A stretch of 64,000 nucleotides of DNA from Pandoraea captiosa (lineage in GTDB: Bacteria; Pseudomonadota; Gammaproteobacteria; Burkholderiales; Burkholderiaceae). Below the pieces are notes generated by a model, which saw only the letters and a program-made list of their open reading frames with translations, had not been told where the DNA came from and made no database searches. Positions 7,834 through 19,027 of this stretch are shown in pieces; position 1 is the first letter of the stretch, and every line of letters starts with the position of its first letter. The position numbers and the translations under genes are program-made. The DNA is taken from the NCBI RefSeq assembly GCF_902459775.1, contig NZ_CABPSQ010000008.1:124001-188000 (forward strand). The letters are read 5' to 3'.

Positions 7834-9300
7834 ATGAAATACATCTCTACGCGCGGCGCGGGCCTGACCTCCGGCGAACCGCAATCGTTCTCGAGCATTC
7901 TGCTCGGTGGCCTGGCCCCGGACGGCGGCCTGTACCTGCCCACCCAATACCCGCAGGTCACCGCCGACGAACTGCGCGCCTGGCGTCAGCTCTCGTATGC
8001 CGAGCTCGCCGCACAGGTGCTCGGCAAGTTTGCCGGTGACATTCCGGCAGAAGTGCTGGCCGACCTGACAAAGCGGACGTACACCGCCGAGGTGTACCGC
8101 AACGTTCGCCCGGGCGAGGACGCCGCCGACATCACGCCGTTGTTGCCGCTGGGTGTCGAACAGGATACGCAGCTCTCGCTGCTGGCGCTGTCCAACGGCC
8201 CGACACTGGCCTTCAAGGACATGGCCATGCAATTGCTCGGCAACCTGTTCGAGTACGCGCTGGCGCAGCACGGCGACGCGCTGAACATTCTCGGTGCGAC
8301 GTCCGGTGACACGGGCAGTGCGGCAGAGTACGCCATGCGCGGCAAGGAGGGCATTCGCGTCTTCATGCTCTCGCCGGCGGGCAAGATGAGCGCGTTCCAG
8401 ACTGCCCAGATGTACAGCCTGCAAGATCCGAACATCTTCAACCTTGCGGTCGAAGGCGTGTTCGACGACGCGCAGGACATCGTGAAGGCGGTCTCGAACG
8501 ATCACGCCTTCAAGGCGCGCTACAAGATCGGTACCGTCAATTCGATCAACTGGGCGCGTGTGGTGGCGCAGGTCGTGTACTACTTCAAGGGTTACTTCGC
8601 GGCCACCGGCGGCAAGTCCGGGCAGGACGGCGAGGTGTCGTTCACGGTGCCCTCGGGCAACTTCGGCAATGTCTGCGCCGGGCACATCGCGCGCATGATG
8701 GGCCTGCCGATCCGCAAGCTGGTCGTGGCAACCAACGAAAACGACGTGCTCGACGAGTTCTTCCGCACCGGCCGTTATCGCGTGCGCAAGTCGGCCGAGA
8801 CGTTCCACACGAGCAGCCCGAGCATGGACATCTCGAAGGCATCGAACTTCGAGCGTTTCCTGTTCGATCTGCTGGGTCGCGATGCGACGGCAACGGCCGA
8901 TCTGCTCTCGAAGGTCGAGCGCGAAGGCGGCTTCGATCTGTCGGGCAGCGAGGCGTTCGCGCGCGTGGCGAAGTTCGGTTTCGTGTCGGGGCGCAGCACG
9001 CACTCGGATCGTCTCGCGACGATTCAGGACGTGGCTCGGCGCTACGATGTGATCATCGATACGCACACCGCCGATGGCGTGAAGGTGGCGCGCGAAGCGC
9101 TCGAACCCGGCGTGCCGATGGTGGTGCTGGAAACGGCGCAACCGGCCAAGTTCGCCGAGACGATTCGCGAGGCATTGCACCGCGAGCCGCCGCGCCCGGC
9201 GGGTTTCGAGCAACTCGAATCGCTGCCGCAGCGTTTCGATACCGTACCGAACGACGTCGAGCGCGTGAAGGCCTATATCGCGGAGCACACCGGCCTTTGA
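7834..9300 (+). CDS. thrC: Threonine synthase
   Basis: PLP enzyme converting O-phosphohomoserine to threonine, 488 residues, of the long (E. coli/yeast-like) ThrC class. The start MKYISTRGAG is typical. The PLP lysine is K128 in GPTLAFKDMAMQLLG. The phosphate-binding GATSGDTGSAAEYAMRGK follows, then VPSGNFGNVCAGHIARMMGLP and TNENDVLDEF near the middle. It is the terminal threonine-pathway gene and directly follows hom. A GACAGGACAGGATCC stretch upstream gives a usable ribosome binding site. Confidence 0.97.
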   Translation: MKYISTRGAGLTSGEPQSFSSILLGGLAPDGGLYLPTQYPQVTADELRAWRQLSYAELAAQVLGKFAGDIPAEVLADLTKRTYTAEVYRNVRPGEDAADITPLLPLGVEQDTQLSLLALSNGPTLAFKDMAMQLLGNLFEYALAQHGDALNILGATSGDTGSAAEYAMRGKEGIRVFMLSPAGKMSAFQTAQMYSLQDPNIFNLAVEGVFDDAQDIVKAVSNDHAFKARYKIGTVNSINWARVVAQVVYYFKGYFAATGGKSGQDGEVSFTVPSGNFGNVCAGHIARMMGLPIRKLVVATNENDVLDEFFRTGRYRVRKSAETFHTSSPSMDISKASNFERFLFDLLGRDATATADLLSKVEREGGFDLSGSEAFARVAKFGFVSGRSTHSDRLATIQDVARRYDVIIDTHTADGVKVAREALEPGVPMVVLETAQPAKFAETIREALHREPPRPAGFEQLESLPQRFDTVPNDVERVKAYIAEHTGL

Positions 9301-9344
9301 GCCGTGGCGTCGTCTTGCCGACCCGCCGCACGCGTTGTGCGCCA

Positions 9345-9398
9345 TGGGTTACGCGCCATCAGTTACGCGCTCTGAGTTCTACGCTCTGAGTTCTACGC
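9345..9398. repeat. Short direct repeats in the thrC-moeA spacer
   Basis: The 14-mer GCTCTGAGTTCTAC occurs twice in tandem at 9369-9396. It is preceded by two related GGTTACGCGCC/AGTTACGCGC copies and followed by a GCC remnant. The repeats lie in the gap between the thrC stop and the moeA start and look like slippage products. Confidence 0.6.
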
Positions 9399-9419
9399 CA
9401 TGACTTGCGAGCCATTTGC

Positions 9420-10643
9420 ATGCTGAGTACACAAGAAGCCCTCGACGCCGTGCTGGCTGCGGCACGCCCGCTCGATCGACACGAGACGGTCGATACGCTC
9501 GCGGCCAACGCTCGGGTGCTGTCGGCCGACGTCGTAGCCACGCTCGATGTCCCGCCGATGGACACCAGCGCCATGGACGGCTACGCCGTGCGCATCGCCG
9601 ATCTGCGCGATGGCGAAACGGTATTGCCCGTCTCGCAGCGTATTCCCGCGGGCCACTCGCCCGAGCCGCTTGCTAGCGGCACGGCGGCGCGTATCTTCAC
9701 GGGCGCGCCGGTGCCTGCGGGGGCGGACGCCGTGGTCATGCAGGAGCAATGCGAAGCGCGTGACGACGGGGCGGTTGTCGTGCGACACACGCCGGTCGCA
9801 GGCGAGTTCGTCAACCGTCAGGGCGCCGACATTCGGCGCGACAGCGTGGTGCTCGCCGCCGGTACCCGGTTGCGCGCGCCGGCGCTCGGTCTGGCGGCGT
9901 CGGTGGGCATCGCCCGGTTGCAGGTGGCGCGCCGCGTGCGGGTGGCGGTTTTCTTTACCGGCGACGAACTGACGATGCCCGGCGAGCCGCTGCGACAGGG
10001 CAGCATCTACAACTCGAACCGGTTCGTGCTGCGCAGTCTGCTGGAGAACCTGGGCTGCGAGATGACGGATTACGGCATCGTCCCGGACAATCTGGCCGCC
10101 ACGCGGGCGATTCTGCGCGACGCGGCACGCGGCAACGATCTGATCATCACGTCGGGCGGCGTGTCGGTAGGCGAGGAGGATCACGTCAAGCCGGCAGTGG
10201 AGGCGGAAGGGCGTCTGAACCTCTGGCAGATTGCGCTCAAGCCGGGCAAACCGCTGGCGTACGGCGAGGTGCGTCGCGCCAATGGGGATGGCGGCGCGGA
10301 CACGGCTCACTTCATCGGTCTGCCGGGCAACCCGGTGTCGAGTTTCGTGACGTTCCTGCTGTTCGTGCGTCCGTTCATTCTGCGATTGCAGGGCGTGACG
10401 GATGTCGCGCCACGGCGGATCGCCATGCGTGCCGATTTCACGCAGAAAAAGGCGGATCGTCGCAATGAGTTCCTGCGCGCGCGTGTCAACGATCAGGGGG
10501 GGCTCGACGCGTTCCCGAATCAGAGTTCGGCCGTGCTGACCTCGACCGTGTGGGGCGACGGCCTGATCGACAACCCGCCGGGGCACCGCATCGAGGCGGG
10601 GCAGACCGTGGCGTTCCTGCCATTCTCGGACCTCCTATATTGA
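9420..10643 (+). CDS. moeA: Molybdopterin molybdotransferase MoeA
   Basis: Inserts molybdate into adenylated molybdopterin to complete the molybdenum cofactor. It is 407 residues from the ATG I prefer (MLSTQEALDAV); a TTG at 9405 would add five residues. Signature regions: DVPPMDTSAMDGYAVR in domain II/III, RIFTGAPVPAGADAVVMQE, RRDSVVLAAGTRL, and the MPT-binding domain with FFTGDELTMPG, IYNSNRFVL, DLIITSGGVSVGEEDHVK and HFIGLPGNPVSSFVTFLLF. The C-terminal domain IV carries RRNEFLRARV. It heads the moeA-moaD-moaE cluster. Confidence 0.97.
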   Translation: MLSTQEALDAVLAAARPLDRHETVDTLAANARVLSADVVATLDVPPMDTSAMDGYAVRIADLRDGETVLPVSQRIPAGHSPEPLASGTAARIFTGAPVPAGADAVVMQEQCEARDDGAVVVRHTPVAGEFVNRQGADIRRDSVVLAAGTRLRAPALGLAASVGIARLQVARRVRVAVFFTGDELTMPGEPLRQGSIYNSNRFVLRSLLENLGCEMTDYGIVPDNLAATRAILRDAARGNDLIITSGGVSVGEEDHVKPAVEAEGRLNLWQIALKPGKPLAYGEVRRANGDGGADTAHFIGLPGNPVSSFVTFLLFVRPFILRLQGVTDVAPRRIAMRADFTQKKADRRNEFLRARVNDQGGLDAFPNQSSAVLTSTVWGDGLIDNPPGHRIEAGQTVAFLPFSDLLY

Positions 10644-10689
10644 AAGAGAGGGTTGCGGTCGGATTTTCCGAATGGCGCCCGCACAGACT

Positions 10690-10950
10690 ATGCAGATCGA
10701 TCTACGTTTTTTCGCCAGTGTCCGCGAGGCGCTGGGTGTCGCCGAGGAGCGAGTGGACGCCGTGCCTGCCGGGATTGCCACGGTGGGAGACGTTCGTGAA
10801 TGGTTGTGCACGCGCGGTCCGGTCTGGGCTGAGACGCTCGGGCCGCAACGCTCGCTGCGCATGGCGCTGAACCACACGATGGTGCCTGCTTCGACGCGTC
10901 TGGCCGACGGGTGCGAAGTGGCGTTCTTCCCGCCCGTTACCGGCGGTTGA
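10690..10950 (+). CDS. moaD: Molybdopterin synthase sulfur-carrier subunit MoaD
   Basis: Small ubiquitin-fold protein, 86 residues, whose C-terminal Gly-Gly (here PPVTGG) is thiocarboxylated and donates sulfur to cyclic pyranopterin monophosphate within the MoaD-MoaE synthase. The core QIDLRFFASVREALG is characteristic. The start is uncertain: the ATG at 10690 gives the usual family N-terminus, while an ATG at 10672 adds six residues. Neither has a well-placed Shine-Dalgarno; a GAGAGGG lies about 20 nt before 10672. moaE follows 110 bp downstream. Confidence 0.92.
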   Translation: MQIDLRFFASVREALGVAEERVDAVPAGIATVGDVREWLCTRGPVWAETLGPQRSLRMALNHTMVPASTRLADGCEVAFFPPVTGG

Positions 10951-11060
10951 GCGCGACGGCACGTCAGACGCCGGGCGCCAGCCGAGGCGCGCCCAAGCAC
11001 GCCCAGGCATGCCATCGGCGGACACGCACACGATACACAAGCACACAGGAGACGACCGCC

Positions 11061-11525
11061 ATGGCGATTCGCGTTCAGACCGAAGATTTCGACTTGTCGG
11101 AGGAGGTTCGCCGCTTGCGCGCCGGCGACTTGCGCGTGGGCGCCGTGGCGACTTTCGTGGGCACCGTGCGGGACCTGAACGACGGGAAGGACATCTCGCG
11201 CATGACGCTCGAGCACTATCCCGGCATGACGGAGAAGGCGCTCGAATCCATCGTCGCACAGGCGCGCGAGCGCTGGCGTCTGTTCGACGCGCTGGTCATC
11301 CATCGCTACGGAGAACTCGGGCCGGGCGATCAGATCGTGCTGGTAGCCGTCACGTCGGCGCATCGCGGCGATGCCTTCGCCGCGTGCGAGTTCATCATGG
11401 ACTACCTCAAGACCGAGGCGCCGTTCTGGAAGAAGGAAGCGACACCCCAGGGCGAGCGCTGGGTCGATGCGCGAGAGACGGATACGGCGGCACGTGAGCG
11501 CTGGGCGACCGGCGGGAAGGTCTGA
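11061..11525 (+). CDS. moaE: Molybdopterin synthase catalytic subunit MoaE
   Basis: Catalytic partner of MoaD, 154 residues, adding two sulfurs to the precursor to make molybdopterin. Signatures are VGAVATFVGTVRD near residues 28-40, ALVIHRYGELGPGDQIV, and the active-site segment YLKTEAPFWKKE, which holds the conserved lysines. The ATG at 11061 is preceded by AGGAGA at 8 nt spacing, which decides the start over longer in-frame openings upstream. It ends the plus-strand block and faces the convergent globin gene across about 90 bp. Confidence 0.96.
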   Translation: MAIRVQTEDFDLSEEVRRLRAGDLRVGAVATFVGTVRDLNDGKDISRMTLEHYPGMTEKALESIVAQARERWRLFDALVIHRYGELGPGDQIVLVAVTSAHRGDAFAACEFIMDYLKTEAPFWKKEATPQGERWVDARETDTAARERWATGGKV

Positions 11526-11612
11526 GCCTCGCGCGGGATGCGCGGCAATCCGAAAATGCTGTAATTTCAATCAACGTCGGCGAAAATATATAATCCTCGC
11601 CGAACGTCTTGC

Positions 11613-12182
11613 TCAATCATGTTGTCGCGCCGGGCGCCGTTGCTTGATGGTGTCCAGCAACGCGCGTTGCGCTGGCGGCAGCGTATATTCCCACCCGAAT
11701 AGATTCAACTGAAGGCTCTCCGCGATCCGGGTCGCCGGTTCCGCAAAGGCGAAGGCCGCCTGCGGTTCGAAGAGCTTGTCCAGCGTGTCGAAGAAGAGCG
11801 CAAGCCAGCGACTGAAGTGCTCCCCGCTTAGATGCGCGAAAGGCTGGTGCGCCTGCGTCACGTTGCCACGGTAACGTTTGGCGCCGAGCACGATGCTGCA
11901 CCAGAACGCCACCATCTTCTCGAGATGCATGTCCCAGCGGCCTTCGAGCGCCTGGCGAAATACGGGCCCGAGCAGGTCGTCGTCGCGAATGCGCCCGTAG
12001 AAGGCATGAACGAGCAGGCGTACGGCGTCTTCATCGATCTCGGCAATGCGGGTCGCAGGCCATGCGGTGCCCGGATCCGGCAATGGCTTCTCCGAAAAGG
12101 CCCTGGGGGCGGGGGCACCCGGCGTGCCATGGGTGGGAGAGGGATAGGGCGCGATCGTTGGGCGAGTGGGTTCGGCAGACAT
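11613..12182 (-). CDS. Group III-like truncated haemoglobin
   Basis: A 189-residue protein with a globin domain from about residue 45. AVRLLVHAFYGRIRDDDLLGPVF is the helix B/E pattern, and HLEKMVAFWCSIVLGAKRY with AHQPFAHLSGEHFSRWL cover the distal and proximal haem regions, including the His-containing F-helix stretch. Group III truncated globins bind oxygen and may handle nitric oxide or peroxide; the physiological role here is unknown. The N-terminal ~40 residues are Pro/Ala/Thr-rich and look disordered, so translation may start further in. It is alone on the minus strand between moaE and clpB. Confidence 0.85.
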   Translation of the reverse strand: MSAEPTRPTIAPYPSPTHGTPGAPAPRAFSEKPLPDPGTAWPATRIAEIDEDAVRLLVHAFYGRIRDDDLLGPVFRQALEGRWDMHLEKMVAFWCSIVLGAKRYRGNVTQAHQPFAHLSGEHFSRWLALFFDTLDKLFEPQAAFAFAEPATRIAESLQLNLFGWEYTLPPAQRALLDTIKQRRPARQHD

Positions 12183-12562
12183 ATCGTCGGGCGGTCATGC
12201 GGCACTGAGACGGTGTTCGGACCCGCAATCCGGGAGGGAATTCCGGACCGCAATTTCGTCCTTCAGGCTTTCCGGCTTTCCGTCCTTCCGGCGTCACGGA
12301 GCCGCATGGTGCGCCATGCTGAAAATCGCTATTATGAGCTTCAAACCGAGGCGTGTCCTGCGGTCGTCCCGGCCCACCATCAGGCGATTCCGGGCCGATT
12401 CCGGGTGGATCGTAATTCGCGGTGCCGAGCCTGCGGCATGCCCGAAAACCGGCCCCCGACCGATATCGCGCGAAATGTCAAATGTCGCGCTGTAATGCCC
12501 CTTGAAACCACAGGGGATTGTCCGCACATCCGATCCAGAAAGATTTCTTACCGGAGCACTAG
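12183..12562. other. Intergenic region upstream of the globin gene and clpB
   Basis: A 380-bp divergent spacer. I see no convincing gene; short frames here lack codon bias and recognisable sequence. It holds a pyrimidine-rich imperfect repeat (TTTCCGGC/TTTCCGTCC type units at about 12257-12293) and, close to clpB, a heat-shock-like promoter. Confidence 0.5.
12501..12529 (+). promoter_or_regulatory. Candidate sigma-32 heat-shock promoter of clpB
   Basis: CTTGAA at 12501-12506 is a perfect sigma-32 -35 box. After 15 bp comes CCGCACAT, a partial match to the CCCCATNT -10. The site lies about 35 bp before the clpB start, and clpB is a classical sigma-32 target in Proteobacteria. The -10 match is weak, so this stays a candidate. 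Confidence 0.5.
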
Positions 12563-15190
<2,628 letters not shown>

Positions 15191-15228
15191 GCCTCGTCGG
15201 CGCAACGGCCCGGGCTGTCCGAGCGATC

Positions 15229-15265
15229 AATCCCCGCGTTTCGAAAGGAGCGCGGGGATTTTTTT
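15229..15265 (+). terminator. Rho-independent terminator after clpB
   Basis: AATCCCCGCG pairs with CGCGGGGATT around a 12-nt loop, and the stem runs into seven T residues (15259-15265). It begins about 38 bp after the clpB stop. Confidence 0.92.
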
Positions 15266-15516
15266 GTCCGGTGCCTGCGCGACGTGTGCGCGGTATCCTG
15301 CTGTCACAAATGTCGGCGACAATGCCCGACCGCCGCGTTGACTCGATGGGAGGGTGGGTTGGCGAGGGGGCGATGCGCTGCCGTTTGAGTCGTTCGCGCC
15401 GTTCGCGCCAAATGGGCACCGCTGACGGCGCGCTGGCGCCGTTCGTCGCAAACCGGCTGCCCGCGGCATGTTCCTGCCTTACCGTCACGCCATGAAACGG
15501 ACTCGATGAGGATGTC
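15266..15516. other. Intergenic region before the DUF2306 gene
   Basis: Together with the clpB terminator this makes a 326-bp gap. No supported gene is seen. A GATGAGGATGTC stretch at the right edge supplies the ribosome binding site of the next gene. Confidence 0.4.
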
Positions 15517-15969
15517 ATGGCGACGATAGTGGGTGTGCATCTGGCGGTAGCGGTGTTGGCAATAGGACTCGGTGCGGGCATCTTGCTGATGCGGCGCGGC
15601 ACGCCACGGCACCGGTGGATGGGGCGGCTGTGGGCGTTGGCAATGGTGGCCACGGCGCTCACGAGCTTCGGTATTCGCGAATTGGGGAACGGGCATTTTT
15701 CCTGGCTGCATGGCCTCTCGCTGTACGTGCTGGTGAATCTGGCGCTCGCTGTTGTGGCGATCCGGCGGGGCAACGTGAAGGCGCATCGCAGGCAGATGAC
15801 GGGGCTGTACGTCGGGCTGGTCGTCGCCGGCGTGGCGGCGGTGGCGGTGCCCGGCCGTCCCTTGAACAACGCGCTGACGCGCATGTGGCAACATGGCACA
15901 CGGCCGGTGGCGTCCATGGCACCCGTTGCGCGCGTTGCAACTGCCGGGACCCTCGTGTCCCCCCGTTGA
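15517..15969 (+). CDS. DUF2306-type small membrane protein
   Basis: A 150-residue protein with four hydrophobic helices at about residues 3-24, 36-54, 65-82 and 96-112. The pattern RRGTPRHRWMGRLWALAMV and RRGNVKAHRRQMTGLYVGL fits the DUF2306 family, where conserved His/Arg residues line one membrane face; its biochemical role is unknown. The C-terminal ~35 residues are low-complexity. GAGG sits 6 nt before the ATG. It precedes the LytS-type kinase by 42 bp, so the two may share a transcript; a functional link is speculation. Confidence 0.8.
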   Translation: MATIVGVHLAVAVLAIGLGAGILLMRRGTPRHRWMGRLWALAMVATALTSFGIRELGNGHFSWLHGLSLYVLVNLALAVVAIRRGNVKAHRRQMTGLYVGLVVAGVAAVAVPGRPLNNALTRMWQHGTRPVASMAPVARVATAGTLVSPR

Positions 15970-16011
15970 CCCTCATGTCCGCGACACCTTAACCACCGGC
16001 GGACCATCACC

Positions 16012-17214
16012 ATGGCGCCATTGACGTCGACGATGAAAACACCGCAATCCATGCAAGCCGTTCAGACGGCCCCCGACGCGCCGACGCGTGGCCTGTGGCA
16101 GCGTTTTTTCCGCGAGATTGCCGGGGTATTGCTGTTCAACACGTTGATCGCGGGATTGCTCTCGTTTATCGGCTTCGGTGGCGCATTCGTGCACAACCTA
16201 GTGTTTGCGCAATGCATCGGGGTGGCGATCGCCGTCTTCGTGGACGGTGGACGCCGACTGATCTGGCGCGACGCCAGGCCATCGATGCCGTGGTTCCTGG
16301 GGCTCGTGGTGCTCGGATGTGTGGCAGGGCTGGCCGTCGGGATCGCGCTGGGAACGGCGCTGCTGGGGCTGCCAATCTCGATGTGGCGTCCGGTCAACGG
16401 GCATGCGCTTCCCGCCGTCTTGCTCGTCGCGCTGATCGCGACAGCCATCGGCAGTTATCACGGATGGTCGCAGGCCCGGATTTCCCAGTTGCGGGAAGCC
16501 ACGGCGCAGCAGGCACTTCGCGAAGCCGCCGCAGACCGTCAGTTGGTCCTCGCCCGGCTTCAGACGCTTCAGGCACAACTGGAGCCGCATTTTCTATTCA
16601 ACGTGCTCGCCAACCTCGATTCGCTGATTGCGAGTGATCCAACCCGGGCGAGGCATTTGCTCGGTCATCTCAATCGTTTTCTGCGGGCCTCCCTTGCGGC
16701 GACGCGCGCGCAAACGACAACGTTGGCCGAAGAGTTTGCGCTGCTCGACGCCTTGCTGGCGATTCAGAAAGTGCGTTTTGGCGAGCGTCTGCGTTATACG
16801 TTCGATCTGCCGCAGGCGTGCCGAACGCTGTGTCTGCCCCCCATGCTCGTGCAGCCGCTCGTGGAGAACGCCGTCAAGCATGGCGTCGAGCCGCTCGCGG
16901 CGGGGGCGACGGTCGCCGTCAGCGCCCGGTTGGAGCGCGCCGCGTCCGATAAGGCGTATGTGGTGGTGCGCGTCGAAGACGACGGTGCCGGGTTTGCGCA
17001 AGCGGGCATGGGGCGCGCTGCGGAGCGCGCCGTCGGTAGCGGCATCGGCCTGACGAATATCCGGGCGCGCCTGCGCGTGCTCTACGGGGACGACGCGCGC
17101 CTCACGCTCACCGAGGGCGTGCCGCGTGGTGTTGTCGCGAGTTTGCGTTTGCCTGTGGTGTCCACCGGGCAGCGCAAGGACAACGATTTCCAGTCGCAGA
17201 GAGTAGATGCATGA
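16012..17214 (+). CDS. LytS/YehU-type sensor histidine kinase
   Basis: Membrane sensor kinase of 400 residues. Four hydrophobic helices at about 36-58, 62-80, 94-122 and 132-150 are followed by a short coiled linker (REATAQQALREAAADRQL). The His_kinase domain of PF06580 type has its phospho-acceptor at H193 in LQAQLEPHFLFNVLANLDSL. The ATPase domain has an N-box PLVENAVKHGVEP and a G-box region VEDDGAGFAQAG with GSGIGLTNIRARL. No extracellular sensor domain is seen, so the signal is probably sensed in the membrane. The stop overlaps the regulator start as ATGA. An in-frame ATG at 16033 is an alternative start. Confidence 0.9.
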   Translation: MAPLTSTMKTPQSMQAVQTAPDAPTRGLWQRFFREIAGVLLFNTLIAGLLSFIGFGGAFVHNLVFAQCIGVAIAVFVDGGRRLIWRDARPSMPWFLGLVVLGCVAGLAVGIALGTALLGLPISMWRPVNGHALPAVLLVALIATAIGSYHGWSQARISQLREATAQQALREAAADRQLVLARLQTLQAQLEPHFLFNVLANLDSLIASDPTRARHLLGHLNRFLRASLAATRAQTTTLAEEFALLDALLAIQKVRFGERLRYTFDLPQACRTLCLPPMLVQPLVENAVKHGVEPLAAGATVAVSARLERAASDKAYVVVRVEDDGAGFAQAGMGRAAERAVGSGIGLTNIRARLRVLYGDDARLTLTEGVPRGVVASLRLPVVSTGQRKDNDFQSQRVDA

Positions 17215-18077
17215 CATCCCCCGTCGCCCTGATCGCCGAAGACGAACCGTTGCTTGCCGACGCGCTGCGCGCCATGCTGGCGCAGGCATGGCCCGCGCTG
17301 CACGTGCTGCCTGTCGCGCCTGACGGCACGTCGGCCATTGCCGCCATTGCGCAGTCGAATCCGGATGTCGTGTTTCTCGACGTCTCGATGCCGGGCGCGA
17401 CCGGCATCGAGGTCGCACGTGCGTGCGCGCGCCTGACGCGTGCGCCGCAAATCGTTTTCGTCACGGCATTCGACCGCTTTGCGCTCGACGCCTTCGATGC
17501 CGCCGCAGTGGATTATCTGCTCAAGCCCGTCGAGCCTGAGCGGCTCGCGCGAACGGTGGCGCGGGTTCAGGAGCGCCTGTCGCGGCCGGGCGAGGATACG
17601 CTCACGCAACTCTTGACGACGCTGCGTGCGCATCTCGACGCCGCCCCTTCGACGACTCGCGCTACGGACGGCACGAACGTTACGACCCCGGCGGTCGCTT
17701 CGGTGGCCCCGTCGGTGGCCCCGTCGCCTGTCGCTTCGTCTGTACCCCGCGACTATCTGCAATTCGTGCGCGCGTCCGTTCGCGACGAAATTCGTATCGT
17801 GCCCGTCGAAGAGATCTGCTTTTTCGAAGCGGCGGACAAGTACGTGGTGGTGGCCACCGCCGACGGCGATCTGTTGATTCGCACCAGCCTGCGCGAGCTA
17901 TTGCCGCAACTCGATCCGTCGCGATTCTGGCAGGTGCACCGCAGCACGGTCGTGAACGTGGGCGAGGTGGTAAGCGCCCAGCACACGCCCCTCGGGCGGC
18001 TGACGCTCAAGCTCAAGCGACGCAAGGACCGGGTGGCGGTCAGTCGTCAATACGCCCACTTGTTCCGGCAGATGTAG
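17211..18077 (+). CDS. LytTR-type response regulator
   Basis: Partner of the upstream kinase, 288 residues. The receiver domain (1-125) has the acidic pocket AEDEP at 9-13, the phospho-acceptor D57 in VVFLDVSMPGATG, and the late lysine in VDYLLKPVEPERL. An Ala/Thr/Pro-rich linker (about 140-180) joins it to a LytTR DNA-binding domain from about 185 (FVRASVRDEIRIVPVEEI, FWQVHRSTVVNV, KDRVAVSRQYAHLFRQM). LytTR proteins bind direct repeats upstream of their targets; the targets here are not visible. Its last 38 bases overlap the 3' end of the convergent AraC gene. Confidence 0.92.
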   Translation: MTSPVALIAEDEPLLADALRAMLAQAWPALHVLPVAPDGTSAIAAIAQSNPDVVFLDVSMPGATGIEVARACARLTRAPQIVFVTAFDRFALDAFDAAAVDYLLKPVEPERLARTVARVQERLSRPGEDTLTQLLTTLRAHLDAAPSTTRATDGTNVTTPAVASVAPSVAPSPVASSVPRDYLQFVRASVRDEIRIVPVEEICFFEAADKYVVVATADGDLLIRTSLRELLPQLDPSRFWQVHRSTVVNVGEVVSAQHTPLGRLTLKLKRRKDRVAVSRQYAHLFRQM

Positions 18078-18954
18078 TGTCCGGGACGGTGGCGAAGAAG
18101 TCGGTCGGGGTGCGTCCGAAGGTGCGTTTGAACATCGCGGAAAAGGCGCTCTGGCTTCGATACCCCAGCTCGCGTGCAATGCGGGCGAGCGGATATCCCT
18201 TCGATGCGAGCGGTATCGCCTGGGCGAGCACTGCCTGCTGACGCCACTGCACGAAGCTCATGTTCAGTTCCTGCCGGAACAGGCGCCCGATGGTCCGTGG
18301 GCTCGCGCCGGCGTATCTTGCCCATTGGTCGAGTGTCCAGGCGCGCGCAGGGTCGGCCAGCATGGCGTTGCACAGCGTGAGCAGGCGCTTGTCGCGCGGC
18401 AGCGGCACTTCGAGCGGCAGCGGGGAGGCGCGACGCAGTTCGTCCAGAATCAGGCCGCCGAGCATGTGTTCGCGCGGCGCGTCGAGGTCGGCGGCGGGCA
18501 CGTCGATGGCGGCGATCAGCTCACGCAGTAACGGCGAGACTTCCACGACACGGCAGTGATCGAGGCCGGGCGGGATGACCTCGGGATGCACATACAACGT
18601 GCGCAGATACGAGGGCTCGTTGACCAGCAGACTGTGTTCGATGTCGGGGGGAATCCAGATCGCACGTGATGGCGGCACGATCCAGGCGGCGTCGGCGACC
18701 GCGATCTGGATGACGCCGCGCGGCGTGTAGGCGACCTGCGCCCAGGCGTGGCGGTGATTGGGCACGCGAATGCCGTCGCGCAACGCGCGCGCACGCAACC
18801 GTACCGGACGCGCTTGCGTTGGCGTGAAGGCATCGGGCACGACATAACTGTCGGGCGCGTTATGCGCGGCGAGGGTCGGCTCCGGGGGCGTGACAGCAGC
18901 GGGCGACGTAGACGCAGTGGGCGAATCGAACGGATCGGACGCAAGATTCGGCAT
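18040..18954 (-). CDS. AraC-family transcriptional regulator
   Basis: About 304 residues. An N-terminal cupin-like sensor half (VPNHRHAWAQVAYTPRGVIQ, then WIVPPSRAIWIPPDIEHSL) is of the AraC_binding type. The C-terminal double helix-turn-helix has WARYAGASPRTIGRLFRQEL, then ARELGYRSQSAFSAMFKRTFGRTPTDF split over the second HTH. I took the ATG of MPNLASDP at 18954; a longer reading to 19059 would run into the divergent gene starting at 19028. Its last codons overlap the LytTR gene tail to tail. The effector is unknown. Confidence 0.87.
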   Translation of the reverse strand: MPNLASDPFDSPTASTSPAAVTPPEPTLAAHNAPDSYVVPDAFTPTQARPVRLRARALRDGIRVPNHRHAWAQVAYTPRGVIQIAVADAAWIVPPSRAIWIPPDIEHSLLVNEPSYLRTLYVHPEVIPPGLDHCRVVEVSPLLRELIAAIDVPAADLDAPREHMLGGLILDELRRASPLPLEVPLPRDKRLLTLCNAMLADPARAWTLDQWARYAGASPRTIGRLFRQELNMSFVQWRQQAVLAQAIPLASKGYPLARIARELGYRSQSAFSAMFKRTFGRTPTDFFATVPDTTSAGTSGRIDD

Positions 18955-19027
18955 GGCGGGACCGTGACAATTGGGATTTTTGTAAGTGTAAACTCGTTGC
19001 CTGTCACCTTCGATCCGGACCCCCGCA

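Noticed and set aside
12294-12527. A 77-codon minus-strand frame between the globin gene and clpB
   Set aside because: No family resemblance, and it spans the clpB promoter region.
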